Program-made: the position numbers and the translations under genes | The notes under the pieces: generated by a model | What the model was told of the DNA's origin: nothing | The model's input: only the letters and a program-made list of their open reading frames with translations | Database searches by the model: none | NCBI RefSeq assembly: GCF_007858975.2 | Contig: NZ_CP042220.2 | Coordinates: forward strand, 1,178,001 to 1,242,000 | Direction of reading: 5' to 3' | Length of the DNA: 64,000 nt | DNA from: Dickeya poaceiphila | GTDB taxonomy: Bacteria > Pseudomonadota > Gammaproteobacteria > Enterobacterales > Enterobacteriaceae | Shown here: positions 59,401 through 64,000 of the stretch, piece after piece | How positions within the stretch are numbered: position 1 is the stretch's first letter | Layout of the letters: each line of letters begins with the position of its first letter

Positions 59401-62400
59401 CCCGCGAACAACCGGATTGCGCCGCCCGCCTGTTGGCCCAACTGGCAGAACAACTGCCGGACTACATGGTGCCGGCGGTATTGATGGTGATGGCGGAGCT
59501 GCCGCTGACCGTCAACGGCAAGATTGACCGTCAGGCGTTGCCGAAACCACAGCAGGCCGCTGCGATGATAGGACGCGAACCGGCCACCGACGAGGAACGG
59601 TTGATTTGCCAGTCCATCGCCAGCCTGCTGAAGCTGGAGTCGGTCAGCGCGGAGGCGGATTTCTTCGCACTCGGCGGCGACAGTATTTCCGCCATGGGGC
59701 TGGGCACACTGTTGCGACGCGCTGGCTGGCAACTAAGACCGAAAACCATTTTCGCCGAACGTACACCGGCGCGTATGGCGCAGGCGATGCAGCCATTGAC
59801 GGCTGTTGCTGCGCCGGTGCGTACGGTACGGCATGGCGTGGTGGACGGTCTGTCCATCGTGCATAGCTTCGCCCGGCTGGCGGACATCAACCAATTGTTT
59901 GCTCACGGCGTATTCCTGTCGGTGCCTGACTCGCTGCAACCAGCACAGCTGGCACAGGCATTAACCGCGCTGGTGCAGGCACACCCGGCGTTAACCTCGC
60001 TGACCCGCGACGGGCACCTGGTGATTGAAGCCGCTTCATCACCGACTGTATCACTACAGTGCGACAGGCTAACCGCACAAGAGCCGGTTGAGGTTGCAGC
60101 GGAGCGAGCATTTGAAGCGGCAGTGTCGCGTCTTGACCCGGCGGCAGGGAAAATGATGCAGGCGGTATTACTGCAACGCGATGACCGTGCTTGCGGACTG
60201 GTGCTGGTTATCCACCATCTGGTGGTGGACGGCGTGTCGTGGCGTGTGCTGCTACCGGAATTGCGTCAGGCGGCTGAAGCGGCGATGGCTGGTCAACTGA
60301 CCGTGTTGCCCGCTGAAGAGTGTTCGTTGGTTGACTGGTCTGCCAGCCTGAAAGGGCAGGTAACGGCACGCCGTGCTGAATTGCCGTTCTGGCAATCTGC
60401 GCTGGTGGCATCGCTGCCACGGTTGGGGCAGCGGCGTCTCGACCCGTCCTGCGATCAGGAACAGACCCGACAGCAGTCGCGCCGGGTACTGGATGCCGGG
60501 CTGACCCATGCGGTATTGACGACCTTACCGGAACGTTATCAGGCGCGGGTGGATGAGATCCTGCTGGGGGCGCTGACGCTGGCCTGCCAGCGCCACTTTG
60601 GCGTTCAGCCGCTGCGACTGGCGTTGGAATCCCATGGTCGCATTGACACGCCGGAGGGGCTGGATCTTGGTCGTACGGTCGGCTGGCTGACTGCCGAATA
60701 CCCGGTGTGTATTACTGCGCCAGCTGAACCGGACGCCACGCCGTGGGCTGTGTTGCGGTCAGTGAAAGGGGTGCTGCGGGCGGTGCCGGATCGCGGCATT
60801 GGCTATGGCGTGTTGCGTTATCTGGATACACAGAGCGCCGATATACTGGCAGCGCTGGATGCACACGCGCCGGAAATTCTGTTCAACTATCTGGGACGAT
60901 TCGACGCGAGCGAAGGGCCATGGTCGCCGCGTCGCAGCGAGCGCTATTTCCGCGATGCCTTTGCCGTGATACAGGCACCGACGATGCCGCTCAGTCACCC
61001 ACTGGACATCAATATTTTTGTTGACGAGCAGGGCGAACAGCCACAGTTGGCTATTCACTGGGGATGGGCGCATGGGGTGTTCGACGCTGATGATATCGAC
61101 GCGTTGCATCAGGGGATGACGCAGGCGATTGAGGCGTGGCGAGATCTGGCGGATTGTCCGCCGCTGTCCGATACGCTGGTATCCGCTGACGTGGCGCAGG
61201 ACGGCGTTAGCGACGCGGTGCTGGAACGCCTGCGTCAGCATTACGGGCCGCTGTCGGCGGTGTTGCCGGTGCTGCCGTTACAGCAAGGGCTGCTGTTTCA
61301 CGCGCAACTGGCGCAGACCGCGGGGAGTTATAATTCGCTGACCCGGCTGTCGCTGCGCGGCCCGCTGTCGGTGGCGCAACTGAGCCAGGCGCTGGAAGCG
61401 GTGGTACGTCATCACCCGCAGCTGGCGGCGCGCTTTGATACCGAACAGGCGTCGGTGCCGTTGCAGGTGTTGCCGGTGCTGCGTGACGACCAGTGCTACT
61501 GGCCGCTGGAGAACCAGACGTTACCGGCCATGTCGGCAGATGAGGAAGCTGATGCCTTGCTGGTGCTGGAAAAAGCTGAACTGGCGCGCGACCTGTTCCA
61601 TCAGCCCTCATCAATGCTACATGCCTTGCTGGTCAGCCACGCGGACGGGGAACGGCATACGCTGTTTCTGAATGCGCATCATCTGGTGGTGGATGGCTGG
61701 TCAACCCCGGTATGCCTGCGCGACCTGTTCACTGCGCTATATCAGGGGAGTTACGCGCTAACACCGCACCGGGTGGCGTATGCCGACATTATTCGCCAAC
61801 TGGCGGCCCGCGACGCGCAGGCGTCACGTCAGCGCTGGCACGACGTGCTGATGGGTGCCCGCCCGACCCTGCTATTTGGTGACGGACCGCATCATGGTGA
61901 TGGTTCGTATCATGATGAAGTGCGTGAGTTGGAGTTACTGCCGGAACCGCAACTGGAACAAGGCTTACTGGCGCTGTGTAAACAGTATGGCCTGACGCTC
62001 AATAGCGTAATGCAAGGCATCTGGGGGATGTTACTGTGCGCCAGTAGCGGCGCGGACGATGTGCTGTTCGGCTCGCCGGTGTCCGGTCGCTTCGGGCAGA
62101 TTGACGGCATCAGCCAGCAGGTTGGGTTGTTCAGCAATACGCTGCCGGTGCGGGTACGGCTGGATGCGTCGCGGGCGTTGCCGCCGCAGTTGGCTGAATT
62201 GCAGGCGCAGCAAATCCAGTTGATCGAACATGATGATGTAGGGCTGGGGGAAATCCAGCAACTGGCTGGCACCGGTACGCTGTTCGACACGCTGCTGGTG
62301 GTGGAGAATTACCCGGATGGCGATGAACTGAGTCAGCCGGGGCAGGCGCTGCGCTGCGAGGCGGTCAACAATCGCGGCTATACCCACTATCCGCTGACGC

Positions 62401-64000
62401 TGTTGGTACTGCCCGGCAAGCGGCTGCGATTGTTGATGGAATACCGCGACAGCGTGACGCAGCCGCAGCGGCTGGCACAACGCCTGTTGCTGCTGCTACA
62501 ACAACTGGTGGCTGAGCCGGAACGCCCGCTGTCGGCCTGGACGTTGCAGCTGCCGGAAGAACAGGCGTTACTGGAGAAGGTCAACCGCACCGAACAGCCG
62601 GTACCGCCGGGGACGTTGCATCAGGCATTGGCGGCGCAGGCGCAACGCACACCGGATCGCATCGCGCTGGTGGATTGGCAGCATCAGTTGACTTACCGTC
62701 AGGTTCAACGTCAGACCCGGCTACTGGCTGACCGGTTGATCGACGCTGGGGTGCGCCCCGGCGACATCGTGGCGGTGGCGCTGCCGCGCTCGGTACGCCT
62801 GAGCCTGGCGTTGTACGCCATTCTGGAAACCGGTGCCGCCTGGCTACCGCTGGATACCGGCTACCCGGATGAACGGCTGGCGCTGATGGTGGAGGATGCG
62901 CAACCTCGCCTGATGATCACCGAAAGCAGTTTGCAATCGCGCTTCGCTGAACTGGCCGATGTGCTGCTGCTGGATACGCTGGCGGATGAACGCCAGTCGC
63001 CACGTCACTCGCCGCCACCGGTCGCGGAACAGCAGGCGGCTTACGTCATTTACACTTCTGGTTCCACCGGTCGCCCGAAAGGGGTGGTGGTCGGCCATCA
63101 GGCTATCGTCAATCGTTTGTGGTGGATGCAACATCAGTACCCGCTAGCGGCGGATGACGTGGTGTTGCAGAAAACGCCGTGCAGCTTCGATGTCTCGGTA
63201 TGGGAGTTCTTCTGGCCGTTGATGGTCGGCGCCCGGCTGGTGATGGCGCCGCCGGATGCACACCGTGATCCGGATGCGCTGGTACAGTTGATCAACGACT
63301 ACGCGGTGACCACCATGCACTTTGTACCGTCGATGCTGGCGGCCTGGGTGAGTGCGCTGGAAACACGCCCGCGTACGGAAATCGGCTGTGGCAGCCTGCG
63401 GCGGGTATTCTGTAGCGGTGAAGCGTTGTCACGTGAGCTGGCGCTGAATTATCAATCGATGATTGCGGCGCCGTTGCATAACCTGTACGGCCCGACCGAA
63501 GCGGCGGTGGATGTCACCTGGCAGCCGGCATCCGGCGAGGCGCTGGAACGCTGTCAGTTGCCGGGCATTCCCATCGGCCTGCCGGTGTGGAACACCCAAC
63601 TGCGTATTCTGGACGGCGCACTGCGGCCAGTGCCGGTCGGTGTACCGGGCGATCTGTATCTGTGCGGTGTTCAACTGGCGCAGGGGTATCTGCGCAGGCC
63701 GGATTTGACCGCCAGCCGTTTTGTGGCGGACCCGTTTGCCCACGGCGAGCGGATGTACCGCACCGGCGATATCGCACGTTGGCTGGAAGATGGCATGGTA
63801 GACTACCTGGGGCGCAGCGATGACCAGTTGAAAATCCGTGGTCAGCGCATCGAACTGGGGGAAATTGAGCAGGTACTGCTGGCGCAGCCCGGCGTGGCGC
63901 AGGCGGTGGTTGGTGCACGTGAGCTGGGCGGGAAACCGACTCGTCTGCGCGGTGCCGATGCCCGGCAACTGGTGGCGTGGCTGGTGCCGCAGGCCGGTAT
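56472..64000 (+). CDS. cbsF: Chrysobactin NRPS CbsF: C-A-PCP-E-C-A (3' partial)
   Basis: EntF-like synthetase; at least 2509 residues before the window ends, with PCP2 and TE expected beyond. Start GTG 56472 behind AAGGAAAA. Order: C1 (HHLMVDGFS near 193), A1 (core near 667; pocket read by eye DSEDMGYIDK, acidic Glu suited to lysine), PCP1 (GGDSI, Ser near 1071), epimerisation domain ([10 protein letters not shown] near 1248, [31 protein letters not shown]), C2 (HHLVVDGWS near 1736), A2 (core near 2193; pocket DVWHFSLVD, serine). This gives DHB-D-Lys-L-Ser, the known structure of chrysobactin. The N-terminus has a hexapeptide repeat (residues 9-32). Confidence 0.93.
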   Translation, partial: MSERFNQAQSPSTAQLPNITLAPNMALSPNQAELPCQPASSHESTLTPSVDWQALPLAAAQPGIWMADQIASQSNAFTVAHALELNGPVDPARLLAAIRQGLAEADTVQAHFGLNDLDEPVQWLPSTPGAVAMDEPEWLDFSDPAQGEHAAWALMHADLAAPLPADGGQPLYRQVIMQVSAQPERWFWYQRFHHLMVDGFSFDALTRRMVTIYNALIAGETPQASPFTPFADVVAEYQAWERSPACQQAAAFWRDHASQLPTPVSLAADVCETAPAGTRTLHQQVTLPAAPFVTLAEQRFGGKVQPAEIAMAALAVYLYRMSGEPRLSVGFPFMRRMGSAALCACGPVVNVLPLQLTLQPAMTLIDAAQMLQTEIKAVRRHQRYEAEQLRRDLGLVGGSEGLYGPVINFKVYNAGLTLGNTPVTTHVLAMGPVDDMEFTLGVQDGELQLELVANPARYDRPALQGHAQRLQHLLAQLVAQPDQAIGALNLLCDSEWRHIDGWGSGPRLTIPATLRSVLDCLQQQVQQQPDALAVACGREQLSYHELSARVMQLARRLMAQGIGSGDVVAIGVPRSVSSVVAIFAVLASGATYMPLDLDYPRERLALMCDDARPALLLTHSAVRAQMPELPQILCLDESSLRAECARLPTHPVTDAERREPLCGDHLAYMIYTSGSTGKPKGVMSTHAGLLNLMMSHSSFLFGPAIARFSQQHGRRLRAGHTASFSFDSSWEPLFCMMMGSELHIFDEELRKDAWALVQHFNQMPVDLLDITPSFFTQMIDSGLLESDNHQPAFIMIGGEAATPRLWQLMRQHPQMEIHNYYGPSEYTIDTLGARVTVASQPVIGQPVANTRVWLLDNQLRPVPVGVPGELYIAGPGLARGYLRRPDLTATRFVACPFVPGAVMYRTGDLMRWRHDGQLAFIGRVDHQIKVRGFRVELGEVENALVALDEVSTAVVIAEPLGATHRLIGYCSVPDDAAREQPDCAARLLAQLAEQLPDYMVPAVLMVMAELPLTVNGKIDRQALPKPQQAAAMIGREPATDEERLICQSIASLLKLESVSAEADFFALGGDSISAMGLGTLLRRAGWQLRPKTIFAERTPARMAQAMQPLTAVAAPVRTVRHGVVDGLSIVHSFARLADINQLFAHGVFLSVPDSLQPAQLAQALTALVQAHPALTSLTRDGHLVIEAASSPTVSLQCDRLTAQEPVEVAAERAFEAAVSRLDPAAGKMMQAVLLQRDDRACGLVLVIHHLVVDGVSWRVLLPELRQAAEAAMAGQLTVLPAEECSLVDWSASLKGQVTARRAELPFWQSALVASLPRLGQRRLDPSCDQEQTRQQSRRVLDAGLTHAVLTTLPERYQARVDEILLGALTLACQRHFGVQPLRLALESHGRIDTPEGLDLGRTVGWLTAEYPVCITAPAEPDATPWAVLRSVKGVLRAVPDRGIGYGVLRYLDTQSADILAALDAHAPEILFNYLGRFDASEGPWSPRRSERYFRDAFAVIQAPTMPLSHPLDINIFVDEQGEQPQLAIHWGWAHGVFDADDIDALHQGMTQAIEAWRDLADCPPLSDTLVSADVAQDGVSDAVLERLRQHYGPLSAVLPVLPLQQGLLFHAQLAQTAGSYNSLTRLSLRGPLSVAQLSQALEAVVRHHPQLAARFDTEQASVPLQVLPVLRDDQCYWPLENQTLPAMSADEEADALLVLEKAELARDLFHQPSSMLHALLVSHADGERHTLFLNAHHLVVDGWSTPVCLRDLFTALYQGSYALTPHRVAYADIIRQLAARDAQASRQRWHDVLMGARPTLLFGDGPHHGDGSYHDEVRELELLPEPQLEQGLLALCKQYGLTLNSVMQGIWGMLLCASSGADDVLFGSPVSGRFGQIDGISQQVGLFSNTLPVRVRLDASRALPPQLAELQAQQIQLIEHDDVGLGEIQQLAGTGTLFDTLLVVENYPDGDELSQPGQALRCEAVNNRGYTHYPLTLLVLPGKRLRLLMEYRDSVTQPQRLAQRLLLLLQQLVAEPERPLSAWTLQLPEEQALLEKVNRTEQPVPPGTLHQALAAQAQRTPDRIALVDWQHQLTYRQVQRQTRLLADRLIDAGVRPGDIVAVALPRSVRLSLALYAILETGAAWLPLDTGYPDERLALMVEDAQPRLMITESSLQSRFAELADVLLLDTLADERQSPRHSPPPVAEQQAAYVIYTSGSTGRPKGVVVGHQAIVNRLWWMQHQYPLAADDVVLQKTPCSFDVSVWEFFWPLMVGARLVMAPPDAHRDPDALVQLINDYAVTTMHFVPSMLAAWVSALETRPRTEIGCGSLRRVFCSGEALSRELALNYQSMIAAPLHNLYGPTEAAVDVTWQPASGEALERCQLPGIPIGLPVWNTQLRILDGALRPVPVGVPGDLYLCGVQLAQGYLRRPDLTASRFVADPFAHGERMYRTGDIARWLEDGMVDYLGRSDDQLKIRGQRIELGEIEQVLLAQPGVAQAVVGARELGGKPTRLRGADARQLVAWLVPQAG
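56496..56567 (+). repeat. Imperfect 18-bp tandem repeat in cbsF
   Basis: Four in-frame units encode [18 protein letters not shown] and LSPNQA, with a fifth partial unit ELP. All share x-x-Pro-Ser/Asn-x-Ala/Thr, and the DNA units share ACCCA(A/G). It precedes the C1 domain. Confidence 0.65.

Noticed and set aside
1..64000. CRISPR arrays, rRNA or complete insertion sequences
   Set aside because: I saw no regularly spaced direct repeats, rRNA motifs or intact transposase genes.

Overview
The window looks like a chromosome segment from a soft-rot enterobacterium of the genus Dickeya (formerly Erwinia chrysanthemi). The main reasons are a complete out type II secretion operon without outN, and a chrysobactin-type siderophore locus (fct-cbsCEBAP divergent from cbsH-mbtH-cbsF). 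Housekeeping genes have typical enteric sequence, and most of the window is moderately GC-rich.

Layout. (1) 1-24.5 kb: right-hand part of a hybrid trans-AT polyketide/nonribosomal peptide cluster. It holds a tandem acyltransferase/acyl hydrolase (cut by the left edge) and three co-linear NRPS genes, with four adenylation domains read here as aromatic-like or prephenate-derived, Gly, Ser and unassigned. These are followed by a P450, a metallo-beta-lactamase-fold protein, a MaoC-type dehydratase, a MATE exporter and, on the other strand, an AT-rich bacA-bacB pair (prephenate decarboxylase and bicupin isomerase). (2) 24.7-25.1 kb: an IS3-type transposase remnant and a tRNA-Arg(UCU), probably the island edge. 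(3) 25.4-30.4 kb: a mechanosensitive channel, a D-amino-acid transaminase and alaC. (4) 30.6-44.4 kb: outS, outB (opposite strand) and outCDEFGHIJKLMO. (5) 44.5-47.4 kb: a ypdK-like 24-residue membrane protein, an RBBP9-type hydrolase and an Old Yellow Enzyme. (6) 47.4-64 kb: the chrysobactin locus, cut in the second adenylation domain of cbsF by the right edge.

How it works together. CbsC, CbsB and CbsA should make 2,3-dihydroxybenzoate from chorismate. CbsE loads it on the carrier domain of CbsB, and CbsF adds lysine (epimerised to D) and serine. Fct takes up the ferric complex and CbsH probably cleaves it; a Fur-like site lies in the divergent promoter region. The Out system exports plant-cell-wall-degrading enzymes and has a KdgR-like operator upstream of outC.

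The most unusual part is the left-hand NRPS system. A glycine-coded adenylation domain carries a luciferase-like flavin monooxygenase inserted between its A8 and A10 motifs. The first NRPS starts with half a condensation domain. BacA/BacB homologues imply a non-aromatic prephenate-derived building block. Dickeya species are known to make zeamine, oocydin A and solanimycin; I cannot assign this cluster to a named product from the sequence alone.
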